The position numbers and the translations under genes were made by a program. From NCBI RefSeq assembly GCF_019279795.1, contig NC_056743.1, positions 867,655,364 to 867,719,363 of the forward strand: a stretch of 64,000 nucleotides of DNA, given 5' to 3'. This DNA is from Protopterus annectens. Taxonomy: Eukaryota > Chordata > Ceratodontiformes > Protopteridae. The notes under the pieces are model-generated. The model saw nothing but the letters and a program-made list of their open reading frames with translations, had not been told where the DNA came from and made no database searches. Of this stretch, positions 42,590-54,413 are shown in pieces. Positions within the stretch are counted from its first letter, which is position 1. Every line of letters starts with the position of its first letter.

Positions 42590-45500
42590 CACTCCAGTTA
42601 ATTTTTCAAGAACAAAAATTAGGTCCCATGAAGGAGGAATCTGCTTGAGAGAGGGTCTCCTATGCAATACTCCTTTCATTTACCAAAAGAGAAGATGAAG
42701 ATCCACTGCTAGACAAACAGAGAAGACCACTAAATGCACCTTAATGGACGCATACAATAAGTCACTCTGAAGAAGCTCACACAAACATTTTAAGACCAAA
42801 GGGATACTAACCTTACTAGGCCCTGTTTGCATTCAAGCACCATTTAGAAAACCTCACCCATTTGTAAACACTCTCTAGTAGCAGGGTTTCTAGCCTTTAA
42901 CACCTTCTGAGCATCCTCTTGAAACAGAAGACCATTCGCCCCTGAAACTTTGTGAGCAAATCCAGCATGTGAGCTGCCCGTGGCCAGCACCATTAAAACA
43001 TGGAGAACCAAGACTGCTGGAAAATGGGGTCATCACAGTCACATCTGGCATTTCCCTATGAACTTTTACAGTACCATGTAAATTAATGGAAAGGGTGGAA
43101 AAGTATTAAAAAAAAAAAAAAATTCCCGTTCAAGGGAACAACAATGAGTGTCTCTAAGCATGGCTGCAAGATGCAAGATGTATGGAACAAAATTTCTTCA
43201 TGTTTGTTTTGAAAGTGAACAAACAGATCTATCTGAGGAGATCTCTATATCTGGACTAGATCCTAGACCACCACTGTCTTGAGCTTCCACTCATGGAGGT
43301 CTGCCCACAATCTTTTTAATCTGTGCCACAATGCTCTGCAATATAGGTATGTATGATGCCTGAAGAGTCAAAGAAAACTAAAAACATGCTCCCAGGCTAT
43401 CACTACCAACTTCATACCCCCTTGTTTGCAGAGGTATCACATCACAGAGGTGTTGTTCACAACCACTACAGGAGGTACTGGAGTCCAAAGGTGATGGACT
43501 TTGAATGAGTGAATCAATACCAATATCTCCTAGATAATGGATGTGCTTACTGCATCCTTGGGCTCCCAAGTGGCTTGCACTTACATCCCCAGGGTCACAG
43601 CTCCCCAGGCTAAGACTGGTGAATATGTCTGGACAGAATGTACTGGTAGAAGGGAAAAAGGAAGCCCTAGATTGATACTCATCTATTCCCTCTACCACTA
43701 TAACTCTCACCTGTTGAAAGGCAGTACTGGCAACTGGTACTCCAGGGAATGAAGGTGCAGAGTCCAGCAATTAGAGAGATACCACTGAATATTTCTCATG
43801 TGAGGATGGGTCAGTGGTACCCTGAAAATCATGGACACCATCAGTCCAAGAATTTTTAGGCATTCTCTTGCCGAGGTAATATTCATCTTGGAGAATTCCA
43901 GAAACAGTCAGTCTGGTATGACAGCACCTTGTCTATAGGCAGAAAGGCCATTCTCTTGTTGAGTCAAGTACCCTAAAGAGGAGAGTCTTTGCGAGTGCAT
44001 CAGGTACAACTTTAGGAGGTTCACCTTAATCCTTGATGAGAGAATAAGGTTGAGGCCTGGATGCAGACTCTGCACAGATCATGAAGCTGTCCAAGTATAG
44101 AAAGATGTGGATGTCCCGCTTCTATCAGTGGGCTATCACAGCAAGGAATTTGGTGAACACTGACAGTGCTGTGGATAACCCAACAGGCAAAACAGAAAAC
44201 TGACTGTGCGAACCAGACAATAAATCTCAGATATCTCCTGAAACTATGAGCAATGGGGGATATGATGTGAATCTTTCAGGTCCAGGGTCATCTGGAGGCA
44301 GTTGTCCGACAACAGAGGAAGTACTGTCTGCAGGGTGAGCATTTTGAACTTGGGGATGCTAACAAACATATTCAGAAAAGAAAGGTCCAACACCAGTCTC
44401 CACACCTACGCTTTTTTGGGAACCAAGAAAAGCTTGGAGTAGACACCTCTCATTCTATCAAAAGGAAGGAACAGTTCTATGCCCCACATCCACATCCCCC
44501 CATCCAGCATTTGCTGGAGAAAATGACAGAAAAAAGCCTGGTCTAGCAAATGAGTGGGAACATCCCTGAACGGAGACATATGGTCCACTGTTATCTGCAA
44601 ATTCTGCCAACAAAGTTTAGCATCCATTTGTCAGAAACTAAACAAATGATGGGTCAGGATATCGCGTTGAGAATTAACTAGAGAGACAAAACACCAGACA
44701 GAGACCTTGATAAAAAGACGGGTGCCATACCTTAGCATAGTCATAAGCTGGGAGAGAAGTATACTTTTTAGGACAGGAACCCCTCGTTTGGCTTGGTGGT
44801 GATGGTGTCCTGTCATTTTCTTTTATTGCCTTGGTTCTTGCTCATCTGGGACTTCTGTTGGTTAGGCCTTGAAATGTTACCTTGTTTAAAGGAACAGAAC
44901 TTAGTAATATGAAACACTTTCAACATTTCTTGCATCAGTTTATCCCTATCATTCCAGTATTTAAAGATCTGATTAGCTGCTGTACTAAATACATAATCAG
45001 ACTCAAAAGGAGCATTGAGAATCTTTTTTTTTTTTTTATAACTCATCAGAATAATTCTGGGAGTGCAACCAAGCATGCCTCCTAATGCCCACTGACAATG
45101 CTGGAATTCCTGAAATAGTAACAGCGCCCTCAAAGGCAGTTAACACATTTTGACACCTGAGAAACACAGGCGCTGGAGACTTTTACACAGACTTATTGCC
45201 CTGCAGGCAACGATGCAGTATGCTCATCTAAACTGTACATATAACTCAACGCAAACTTCCATAAAACAGTGGTAGCTAAAAACTACTGTGCTGGACTGCA
45301 CCAGATTCTTTCCCTGAGATTTTAGCCACTTCACAACTTTATCTTGAAGGACTGATGGCTGACTAGGTTAGAAAAGACATGGTCTTATTAACATAAGTCG
45401 CTGAAGATATTGAAGCAGGGTCCACAGACAAAGGGGCTTGGAGGTCAGGCAAGATCAAGCATACTCTGGTTATGTGTAATGTTGGAGCTTCAACCACTAG

Positions 45501-45595
45501 CCATCGGAAATTCACCCCTATTTTGGTTCCCATGTCTCTGATGGACAAAGGCAGTCAGTAAATCACCACCTACATAAATCAAATTTGTGGGTCAC
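42590..45595 (-). mobile_element. DIRS retrotransposon copy E, strongly decayed (recombinase-pol-gag side)
   Basis: Recognisable stretches on the minus strand run in the same order as the other copies. 42600-42670 matches the recombinase upstream region (tttaggtcccatgaaggagg versus 22270-22320 of copy C). RNase H end 'LHEW' is near 43290. RT is at 44080-44630. 45050-45130 matches a Gag segment (gcaaccaagcatgcctccta, as at 4455 and 39090). No terminal repeats found. It is more diverged than any other copy, so probably the oldest. Confidence 0.7.
44080..44630 (-). pseudogene. Reverse transcriptase fragment (DIRS copy E)
   Basis: MRGVYSKLFLVPKKA (about 44406-44450) is the RT entry motif shared with copy B. 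The segment around 44340 reads TLQTVLPLL and MTLDLK, holding the first Asp. Near 44090-44110, DIHIFLYLDSF is the catalytic box with YLDS in place of YLDD. Many stops. Confidence 0.72.
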
Positions 45596-46112
45596 ATGGT
45601 TAGGCTTATAACCGACTGAAAGAACTCCAGCTTTATTCAGTCTCATACCGCTTGCTCAGAGGTGACCTGTGCCTGACATATAAGGTCATGTCAAACCCAG
45701 ATTTGATGAATATGCTTCACCTCAAAAAATCTAGATCCCTCAGAACCACAAGGGCGGGAGACTTAAACCTTGACACGGTTATAAATAGAACGTGCTGGAG
45801 GGACAGATTCATCACCCAGAGACTCCCTATGCTGTGGAACAAAATCCCGGTACATGTGAGGCAGAGCACCTCGCTGGCCTTGTTCAAGAGGAATCTTGAC
45901 CAATGGATGGGAGATCGCAGATATACCCCAGGGATTACTTCAGTGTCACTGCTTGACAGAGGCACAGAAAAATGATAGGCATAGTTTTTATTCAAACTAA
46001 AGGGGTGGCGAAAGCCACATAACTATGGGCTAGGCTTATAAATGCCCTTGGGCAGATAGCCTAGTATGAACCTATGAACCTATGAACGACCCTAGTGTTA
46101 GCCTAGTATTCA
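45596..46112 (+). mobile_element. CR1 LINE 3' end inserted in DIRS copy E
   Basis: A plus-strand frame (45652-45975) has RGDLCLTYKVM, RAGDLNLDTVINRTCWRDRF, QRLPMLWNKIP and FKRNLDQWMGD: the extreme C-terminus of CR1 ORF2. The 3' UTR ends with repeated octamer-like units (cctatgaa, 46070-46087), the microsatellite-type CR1 terminus. It is 5'-truncated, as most CR1 copies are. Confidence 0.88.
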
Positions 46113-46960
46113 CCTATGAACCCTAAATTTCTTAAACACTTTTTAGGCAAAGTCTCAAAGAGAAGGGAACTACAAGCTTTCTTGAGGACATCCTCCAAAA
46201 GTGGGAGGAAATGTCTCAATGCCTGGGGCTTCAGCCTCCAAGAGATCATAAACCCTGTTGATCTCAGGGGCAGCCAAAGACATATTGCAGAAGAATACAT
46301 CTCTAAATCTAGTCAACCTTTGGGGAAAGAAAATATCTGTTTGGGTACCTATGCCTGTTATGTCAGAGCAGCCTGAATGATCTGACTCAGATGGATCAGA
46401 GTCCTGAAAACACAGGATCCCCTTCATGAGGATCCTTAGCAGACTGTCCAGTGGTTGAAGTGCCAACATTACTCATAACCCGGGTATGCATCTCGTAATC
46501 AACTGCTTAAACAATGCATCTAGTCTTAACCACCATCTCAAGTGAAATGTTCCACCACTTGGTGGATCTTCTGTCGCTTTCTGACGTACACCACACACTA
46601 GCAGGAGAATTCCCTGGGGAAAAAGCATCAATACTGGTAATTGATTATGCACCCCTGACTTTTCCTGCACCTACGTGGTTTAGTTCTCCCATACCTGCAC
46701 CAGGCAAAATGGAACAGCCCCTCAGGATGCATCTGACACTCATGCCACACACAGCTGAGGTACTATGACCACACCAGGAGAGCAGGAGGTTACAAATGAG
46801 TGGTATGACAACCTGCATGAAACTAAGGCTACCATGGAGTTAGGCATATTTTTTTCTTTTTTAGGTACTTGTGGGGATGGTGGGAACTGTACCAGAACCC
46901 ACCAAGACAGAGGACAAAAACTAGCCAGATCAATATCAAGTACTAGTTGCACGGTCAAGT
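46113..46960 (-). mobile_element. Possible Gag-side remainder of DIRS copy E
   Basis: Minus-strand pieces are acidic/Ser-rich (CFQDSDPSESDHSGCSD near 46390), like the DSDAEES segment of DIRS Gags. DIRS copy E is interrupted just before. Support is weak: one motif and position. Confidence 0.4.
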
Positions 46961-47339
46961 CCATTACAAAATGAACAGATCCCTCAAAATTCCCAATAAA
47001 TTACAAATTGAAGTCTATTTCTGTAGGGAAACTATACTGAATACGGTATTGCAGAAAAAAGGCCACAATTTCAGTAACTTAGCACAAAGCATAATACTGC
47101 GACTACTAATAAAAATAAAGGCCACTTCAAGCCTAAAAATATAAATAGCCCCAAATAGCCTTAGACTAAGAATTAAGTGTAATAGCAAGTAAAATCTGTC
47201 AAACTCCACAGAGAAAATGTCACAAAAATCATAATTTAAACAAGAAATCATTTAAAATGCTGCAAGTCCGCTCAAATACATCAAATAATAATAAATTCAA
47301 TCTGTTTTATGGTTCAAGACATTTTAAATAGTTTTTCAA
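46961..47339. other. Unassigned AT-rich sequence
   Basis: Nothing recognised. Confidence 0.5.
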
Positions 47340-47668
47340 ATAATCAGTTTTTTCCTATAGTCACTGTAAATCTGTTCTTTTCAAATGCAAGGAAGGTGAC
47401 AAAAGGTCTCAGGTTTGCTTAATGGCCATTCATACTTCAACAAAAAGATATGAAGGTGATAATTATGTTACCCAAATCCCACTCTCTCAAAAAGGGCCAC
47501 TAAGATCTGTTGCCTTTGTGTTTCATGCATTTTAGTGTTTCAAAATGCTATATATATTTTTTCTTATGCTCCCTATAAAAAACTAACTTCAAAATTAAGG
47601 AAGTTTGCAATAGGTCTCAAATGTGCTTGGTGGCCATTGCTACCTCAGACAAAAAGGTGTGATGGGGA
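47340..47668. repeat. Degenerate ~205-bp tandem duplication
   Basis: Units near 47340-47465 and 47555-47668 share tttcctatag/ttttcttatg, aaggaaggtgac/aaggaagtttgc, aggtctca, tggccatt and aaaaagatatga/aaaaaggtgtga. Divergence is high, so the event is old. DIRS copy D begins directly after the second unit. Confidence 0.65.
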
Positions 47669-47671
47669 GAA

Positions 47672-47900
47672 AGTACAGTTGTATAAACTTACCATAAATG
47701 TTTATATTCTATTCTAGTGTATTCACTGTTGCAGTCATTACCTGTGGGGTTATCCCTGCTGTGGTAGCTCTATGCCGGCCCGAATACCAGAGTCCATGCT
47801 TTTCTGCGTCAGCTGTCACTTGCAGACTGACGTCAGGTTGTCAGTACTATAAAGCAAGCCAGTGGCGCCATTACATCAGTTTTTCTTGCCCTAACCAGTC
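47672..47900. repeat. Left terminal repeat of DIRS copy D
   Basis: Contains ttgcagtcattacctgtggg, TGACGTCA (47828-47835) and a TATA box (tataaag, 47849-47855), the same order as copies A and B. The sequence between is closest to the right ends of copies 0 and A. Confidence 0.87.
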
Positions 47901-47965
47901 AGAAGCCCAAGTAATATGGTAAAGTGGTCCTGGTGGCAAAAGTTTATGTCTCCCTAAAGAAAGAA

Positions 47966-48039
47966 GATACATTTATGGTAAGTGTACATAGCTGTACTAT
48001 GTTCTTCATGTTTCACTGTTGCAGTCAACATCTGTGGTA
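47966..48039. repeat. Internal complementary region of DIRS copy D
   Basis: acatttatggtaagtgtaca then gctgtact (complement of the left end) adjoins atgttcttcatgtttcactg (complement of the right-end type). The junction is at 47998/47999. The right terminus itself is lost, so the ICR preserves a record of what it was. Confidence 0.85.
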
Positions 48040-48059
48040 GGATTCCCAAAGCTCAGAAG

Positions 48060-49140
48060 AGTGGTGGTAGGATTAGCAAGAGACCTAGGCCTGGGTCAGT
48101 ACACCCTGCAGAACTGCAGGGGCAAACCCTGCCCTAGCCTTAGAAAATAGACGTAGATGGCAATGCTTGGTAAATGTATGGAGAGAAGTCCAGGTGGCAG
48201 CTTCCAGGATGTCCCTGGTGGGAACTTCTCTGAGGAATGCTGTGGAAGTGGAGGCTGCCCTAGTGGAGTGGATTTGAATAGATTTAGGGGCGGGCTTCCC
48301 ATGTTATCTGTAGGAGAAATGGATACAGTGCGATATCCATTTAGAAATGGTTTGCTTGGAAATGGCCTTCCCCTCTGCCCCAGAGGCAAAGCTGACAAGT
48401 AGTTGGTTTGTTTTCCTGAAGGGTTTAGTATGGCCCTGATAGTATCTGAGCTGTCTATGCACGTCTTGTTGAGTGAAGAATTCTTTCCCCCTGGTTTTGA
48501 GGGCTAGGAAAGAAGGTGGGTAGATGTATGGCCTGGTTGAGAGTTGCATCAGATACTACCTTGGGCATAAAGGAGGGATTAGTCCTCAGGGAGACCCTGT
48601 CTGCATGGAAAATGATGAAGGGCTCAATGGCCATCGGCGCCTGAAGTTTCTGAGACTCTTCTGGCTGAGATGATAGTTAGAAGAAAGGCAGTGTTCCAGG
48701 AGAGGTATCTTAGTTCTGCTGAAGCAGCAGGTTCAAAGGGTGGTAAGGCTAATTTCTCCAAAACATAATTCAGGTCTCAGGCTGGCGTGTGTGGCCTTCT
48801 GGGAGGCCTGATATTAGAAGCTCCTCTGAGGAATTGTTTAATCAAGGGATGGGAGAACAGGGGCTGATCGATTTCAAAATGAGCTGAAATGGCTAAGGCA
48901 TGGATTTTTATAGAAGGGAAGGAGAGGCCACTATTAAGTAGCTCCACTAGGTAGTCCAGGATAACAGGGATGGAAAGGTTGTGAGGTATTGCCCCCCTCT
49001 GGACTGGCTCCAGGAGAATCGTTTCCATTTTCCTGTGTAAGATTTTCTGGTGCTGGGCCTTCTCTCCTCTGTGATGACGTCTAGGACCTGTTTGCTTAAC
49101 TGGGGCCCCCTTATTTCCCTTTAGAGTATTAGCCATGCTG
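48060..49140 (-). pseudogene. Tyrosine recombinase (DIRS copy D)
   Basis: N-terminal region at 48777-49140 (PVILDYLVELLNSGLSFPSI, HPLIKQFLRGASNIRPPRR). The catalytic region near 48640-48670 is shifted. 48304-48549 has TKPFRKTNQLLVSFASGAEG, KAISKQTISKWI. The HxxR region near 48260 and the Trp/Tyr region at 48100-48220 are frameshifted but recognisable by comparison with copy A. Confidence 0.82.
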
Positions 49141-49265
49141 AAAGTTTGAGAGTCTGCAAGTCTGAGTGCAGCATTTCTCTCCCACCTGAGTCAAGTGGTC
49201 TGAGATCATGGGGAGTTGCCTGGGAGGCTGTAATGTCAGGTTGCACAGTGAGGGGTACTAATGTT

Positions 49266-50990
49266 GCTTGGACCAATCAGGAGCAAAGAGGATGGCCTTT
49301 GGTCTCTCCTCCCTTACTTTGATCAGTACCTTGGGAATAAGAGGCAGAGGAGGGAATGTGTACACAAAGAGGGTGTTCCAGGGGAAGGTCAAGGCATCCA
49401 CCTTCCACGCTAGGTGGCGATACTCCCTTGGTGCAGAATTTTTTCAATTGATGGTTGAGATGCGAAGCAAAGAGATCCAACCTCCAGATTCCCCCACTCC
49501 CGAGTGGTTAGTAAAAAGATTTTTCTGTGGAGCTGCCATTGGTGGGGGTCCAATAAGTTTCTGCTAAAAATGGTCTGCCAGGGTGTTGTTGATCCCTGGT
49601 AGGTATTGGGCTATTAGGTGTAATCCCATGGAAGAGGCTGTCAGCCAGAGGTTCATGACTAGCCTGCACAGTGGGTAAGATTGGGTCCCACCCTATTTGT
49701 TGATGTACCGCATTACTATGGTGTTGTCTGTTTTGATGAGGAGAACCCCTGGCTTGAGATGGGGTTTGAAGGATGTCAGAGCATTTTGTACTGCCATAAT
49801 TTCCTTCCGGTTGATGTGTAAGGGAAGGTACTGGGCATTCCAATGACCTTGGGTGCATCTGCCTTCTAGGTGAGCACCCCAAACAATGACCAAGGTGTTG
49901 GTGGGCAAAGGGTGAAAGGCAGACCCTTGTTCTTGGCACAGGCCCCTGCCCACCAGAGAAACTCAGCACTTACACAGGGGATCAGAGGGAGAGAGGTTTC
50001 TAGAGGTTGAGAGTGCTGACCCCAAAGGTTCTTTAGATACCACTGATGTTTTCTCATGTAAAGCCTGGCCAGAGGAATTAGAAGGATGCAAAGATGCTAT
50101 GTACCCCAAGGCTTGCAGGAACTTCCTCGCAGTGAGGTGACTCCTGGAAGCCAGCTGGGTACAGTAGACAGGCAGGAAGCTTTGCTTTTCTGGGGATAGG
50201 AAGGCCATTTGGGATGCTGTGTCCAGCAGTGCTCCCAAAAAAATGATCTTCCTGGAGGGTGTTTGTCAAAACACTCAACCTCCTTAGGGTGCACCATCAG
50301 CGAGGAGAAATCAAAGCAAAGAGGAGGTCTTTGAGTAGCTTTTCTTTGCTCTCAGCCTGAATGAGGCAGTCTTCCAGATAAGGGTAAATTTGTATATTTT
50401 TCTGCCTGCAAATGGCTATGGCTGGGTCTAAGCATTTGGTGAATACCCTGGGAGCAGTAGATAAGCCAAAGGGTAGCGCAGCGAACTGAAAGTGTTGTGA
50501 GCCTGCTCTGAAGCGAAGGAATTTCCTGCAGGATTCCCTTATGGGGATGTGGAGGTAGGCATCTTTTAGATCTAGGATAACTAACCAGGCATTTTTTTGT
50601 CAGCATAGGCAGCAGCTACTGCAAAGTTAGCATTTTGAATTTGGGGTCTACCAGGGAGGTGTTCAGAATGGACAGATCCAGGATGGGGCACCAGGTGCCC
50701 TCTTTTCTGGGAGCAAGGAATAGTCTGGAATAAAAGCCTCTGCCTTTTTGATCTGAGGGGACAGGTTCTACTGCGCCTTGGGATATGAGAGGTTGGACTT
50801 GTTTTAATGCCTCTGCCCACTGATTTGGAAGGCAAGTCTGGGTAGCCTCTTGGAATTGGGGGTTCGTTGAAGGAGAATCTGTATCCCTGACAAATGATCT
50901 TTAAGACCCATTGGTCCTTTGTCACAGAAAACAAATTTTCTTTGCAGACAGAGAGCATTCCTCCTAATTTCTTGCGAGTGAAAAGAGGGA
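49266..50990 (-). pseudogene. Reverse transcriptase-RNase H (DIRS copy D)
   Basis: RT from about 50990 (entry) through 50352-50606, where the catalytic box lies in a frame with shifts (NLPLSGRL region versus YLDDCLI). RNase H at 49693-49953 shows LHINRKEIMAVQNALTSF and LLIKTDNTIVMRYINK. The tail part at 49277-49480 resembles the same region of copy B. At least six shifts. Confidence 0.82.
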
Positions 50991-52596
50991 GTCATTGACA
51001 GTTTTTGCCATACAGGGATGGCTTAGAACTCCCTGTTCTTGGAGGAAAATTGGTCCACTGCTTGGTTCTCTGCTGTCCCTGGGATAGGAGCCTGGGGGGT
51101 CTGCCCTGTGGGGCTTACCTTGTCCCGGTCTGCGTTTTGATGGAAAATTCCTGCTGAACCTAGGAGGTTGTACCTGAAAGAAATCTTTTACTGTTTGCAC
51201 AGATTTTGCTCTGTCTTTCATCTTTTTAAGCACCTCTTCTGCTTTTACTCCAAACAAGTGGTCCTTATTCAAGGGTGCATCAATTAATTTAGATTTGACA
51301 TGATCAGGGAGAGGTTGTTCCTTCAACCATGCAGTCTCCTAATGACAGATCCTGACACTGCTGCCCTGGTTGAGGCTTCTAGAGCGTCATATCCACAGTG
51401 TAATGAGTGTTTGGCCACTTGACAAGTAGAGTGTAGTAAATCTGCTAACTCTTTCAAATTGGCACAGTCAGAAAAGGTTGAAATCTTTTGCTGTAATAGT
51501 TCCATAGTGCATTGTTGATATTTTAACATGTGGAACTGACAATGAGTGCTCTGACAGCTAAGGTTGCAGAAGTGAATACTTTTTTACCCCATCTATTCAG
51601 AGCTCTGGAGTAGGATTCTTTGCAGAACTAGCCTTAGCTCCTTTTCGTCCCTGTGTAATGACCTCTGGGTCTGCAGCAGGATTTCTGTACAGGTGTTTGT
51701 GAGAATCTGGTATGCTGTAATACCAGTCACGTTTACTGGGAGCAGGTGGGAGGGCGTCAGGAGCTAAGCTGGATTCATGGAAGACATCATCCACCACCTC
51801 TAAGATAGGTGGGGGGGAATAGCCAAGGGTCTGTGCTGTGGCAGGTCTAGAAACTCTTAAGTCTTTCCTTAGTCTGAGGGAAGTCCTGGGATTTCCAGTG
51901 GAAATGTTTTGAGGGTGTGAAGGGTTTCCCCAAAGGAAATATCCTCTGGTGAGGAGACTGAAGGAATGGATTCCTCTGCATCTGAATCCTCATAAGCAGT
52001 TAGAGGTTGTTGTTCCTCTTCAAATTCTGAATAATCAGACTCCTCAGAATCCTGTTCAGTCAGTATTTCAGGGGAAGCATCTCTTTTCCTTTTAGAAGTT
52101 GTGGCCTGACTACCCCTGATAAGGAAGATTAGACCCTCCATCATTATAAGCATTTGAGCTTGAGGTGGTGGAGCAAGAGAAAGATGGTGGCCAGAGGTAG
52201 ATTTCCTGGGAGTAGCCTTGCTTCTAGGCCTAAGAGTATCCATCAGTCAGAGAACAACGGTAGTCAGATGAGAAGACGTCAGTTTCTGCCTAGATTCGGT
52301 AGTGTGAGAAGCCTCCTCGGAAGCCGGTGCCTGCGTCACGGCTCCGGACCTAAACGAGGCAGAGACAACCAAAGGCTCGGAAGATGAAGAAGATTTCTGC
52401 GGCATACCAGACTCCGAAAGGGTCTCGGTAGAGGCCTGCAAAAGTACTGGATCGGGCATCAGGGGCTGTAAAAGCACCTTACTGAATTCCGGAGAACTGG
52501 CTACCTGCTCAGAATACGAAGATGGAAGACGAAAATGCCTGTCTACAATAAGAGCTCTACGACGAACAGTTCTCGTGTTAAAGAGGGCACAGAACC
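50964..52596 (-). pseudogene. Gag-like protein (DIRS copy D), N-terminus lost
   Basis: From 52596: RFCALFNTRTVRRRA (the last zinc ligand and basic helix). Then a Ser/acid-rich middle: 51869-52243 has LIFLIRGSQATTSKRKRD, FEEEQQPLTAYEDSDAEESI. The conserved PPAPSKRDWYYSIPDSHK segment is at 51700-51760, and VQPPRFSRNFPSKRRPGQG near 51140. Truncation at the N-terminus coincides with the LTR boundary. Confidence 0.82.
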
Positions 52597-52859
52597 TGTT
52601 AAAGGAAAAAACTTCAAAGACATTTATACAAGTAGTATTGTCCTATTTATTATTTTCTTGACACAAGCAGAAATCATCTGCTTCTCAGTAAAGTTCCAAG
52701 CATAAGCAAAGATTTTAGCTGACAATACAAGGTCAGAAAGCATCTGCAGTTTGTACAGATTTATGCAGTATGAAATAGAATAAATGTGTTAACCCTTTTC
52801 AAGCTCTAAATGCACTAAGCATATTACTAATACACACATTAATACATATTTTTCTGACA
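52597..52859 (-). repeat. 3' LTR of the endogenous retrovirus
   Basis: On the plus strand it starts TGTTAAAGG and ends TTCTGACA, 263 bp with the canonical TG...CA ends. The purine tract lies just outside its end. It abuts DIRS copy D Gag with no gap. Confidence 0.85.
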
Positions 52860-52871
52860 TTTCCCCCCTAT
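52860..52871 (-). promoter_or_regulatory. Polypurine tract
   Basis: Minus strand taggggggaaat immediately upstream of the LTR's TG. It is the plus-strand primer for retroviral reverse transcription. Confidence 0.8.
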
Positions 52872-52954
52872 TAATACTTTTATTCTACTTTCAAAATAAG
52901 CATAAACAGTTTTTTTTCTAACCTCTTCCTACTCAGGATCTGCAGTTAAGAGAG

Positions 52955-54413
52955 TCATTCAGTTTAAACTTATGAAAGCATTTCAGTTTTTCAATAGTTC
53001 TTCAAACTCAGCACTTTGATCTAAGGTTTCAGAAACTGACATGTCTATAAAGTCTTTAATCAGTCTTTTTATGCAGGGGATACCACAACAAACACATACT
53101 CCCAATAGGAGCATTCCTACACAAATGGCAATCAGGATGCTCATTAGGATGGTACCCCACCCCCCCAAACTATTTCTGGAAAAAGTCCATCAGTGGGTTT
53201 GGGCCTGGTTTGGTCATGGCCGACACTTGCTGAATTACATCAAGATGATTGTCTATCTCATGTTTATGGTCAGGAATATACGAACAGCACTTTTCCTGGA
53301 TTAAAGTGCAAGTACCACCTCTCGCCGCTAGGTTGAAGTCGAGGGCCATGCGGTTTTGAAGCACTACAGTTCTCATGGCATTCAGTTCAGTCACCAATTC
53401 GAGAGCGGAAAAAGTTGTGTTGCTCATTAGTTCGAGAAGTTGACAGTTTTCTTAGCCCCCAGTTCGATTTCACTGCTCCATATGCTGGTAATATGCCTGC
53501 CCACGATATAAAACACTATCACTCAAGTCCATATGCGTCAGCCTATTGCCTATAGAATTATGTTTTTTTTCAACACGCAGCGATTTGTCCCACTGGATTT
53601 ACAGGTTTTTTGACGACATCTCGGACATTTCGAAAACTGCAGTGTGTCGTATGGCCGGAACCAGGTAGCCCAAAAAACAACTGCCGGACCAATTCTCGGG
53701 TAACCATTTGTATGCCTTTCTGCCACACACAAAACAGTCCTCCACTTTAGTAGTAACTTTGCTATGAATATACACTTGCCCTGCATGAAACATTTATTTA
53801 TCAATTACAGACAGTTGTTTATAAAGAACAGAATTATGTTTTACTTCATCAAGTGTTTTGTGCATCAATCCAAGAAATGAATTATAATTTGTATTACAAT
53901 AAAAATCTGCATGGTTACCTTTAGTGTAACATTTATAAGGAACAGTCACATTGCAATTGCTCCAACCCACCTGAACAGTATCATTTTTATAAAAACACAC
54001 AGTTCCCTTTTGTGGAACAGACAAGTGCAAAGCTATTTTATCTTGTGATGTAATGGTTGAGGTATCATAAATCAAGTTTTCCCATGTCTCATTGACCCCT
54101 AGGGGGACTGTAGTCATTAATAACACCCCCCCCTAATGCTGTCGGCAAAGGTGCGCAAATCCAGCAATTCGAAACACTGAAAGTCTTAGCATACACATAT
54201 TTAATTGCCTGGTAAGTATTAAAGTTTGGATGCCAGTCTGAGTAACGCTTCACATTTATTCAGTTCAGTTTGTGTGGCTGGGAAAAGGAAAGGCCAGAGC
54301 AAAAAGATTATTGTCACTAGTACAGTTAACAGGATGATTATGCAATACTTCTGAGGAAAGGGTTGTTCTGCATTCCTGTTTCTTCTGGACTCTATCATTT
54401 TTACTCTTGGCAT
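52955..54413 (-). pseudogene. env: Retroviral envelope gene, broken
   Basis: ATG at 54413, overlapping the end of pol by 13 bases. A hydrophobic leader (about 54280-54345) is followed by a surface-subunit part with many Cys (53794-54126) and a segment with NWSGSCFLGYLVP near 53690. The transmembrane subunit at 53170-53427 has the heptad and immunosuppressive-type region followed by a C-x6-CC motif (CTLIQEKCC). The membrane anchor and tail are at 52983-53168. C-x6-CC is the covalent SU-TM type found in gamma-like envelopes. Several frameshifts and a stop break it into four frames. Confidence 0.88.

Larger units (their letters stand above)
47672..52596 (-). mobile_element. DIRS retrotransposon copy D, 5' end cut off by the retrovirus
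   Basis: Left terminus agtacagttgta at 47672, ICR at 47966-48039, recombinase (48060-49140), RT/RNase H (49266-50990) and Gag (50964-52596). The Gag reading ends within the zinc-binding/arginine region (FCALFNTRTVRRRA) at 52596, immediately before the retroviral LTR. The missing N-terminus and right terminal repeat are not found beyond the retrovirus. Confidence 0.93.
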
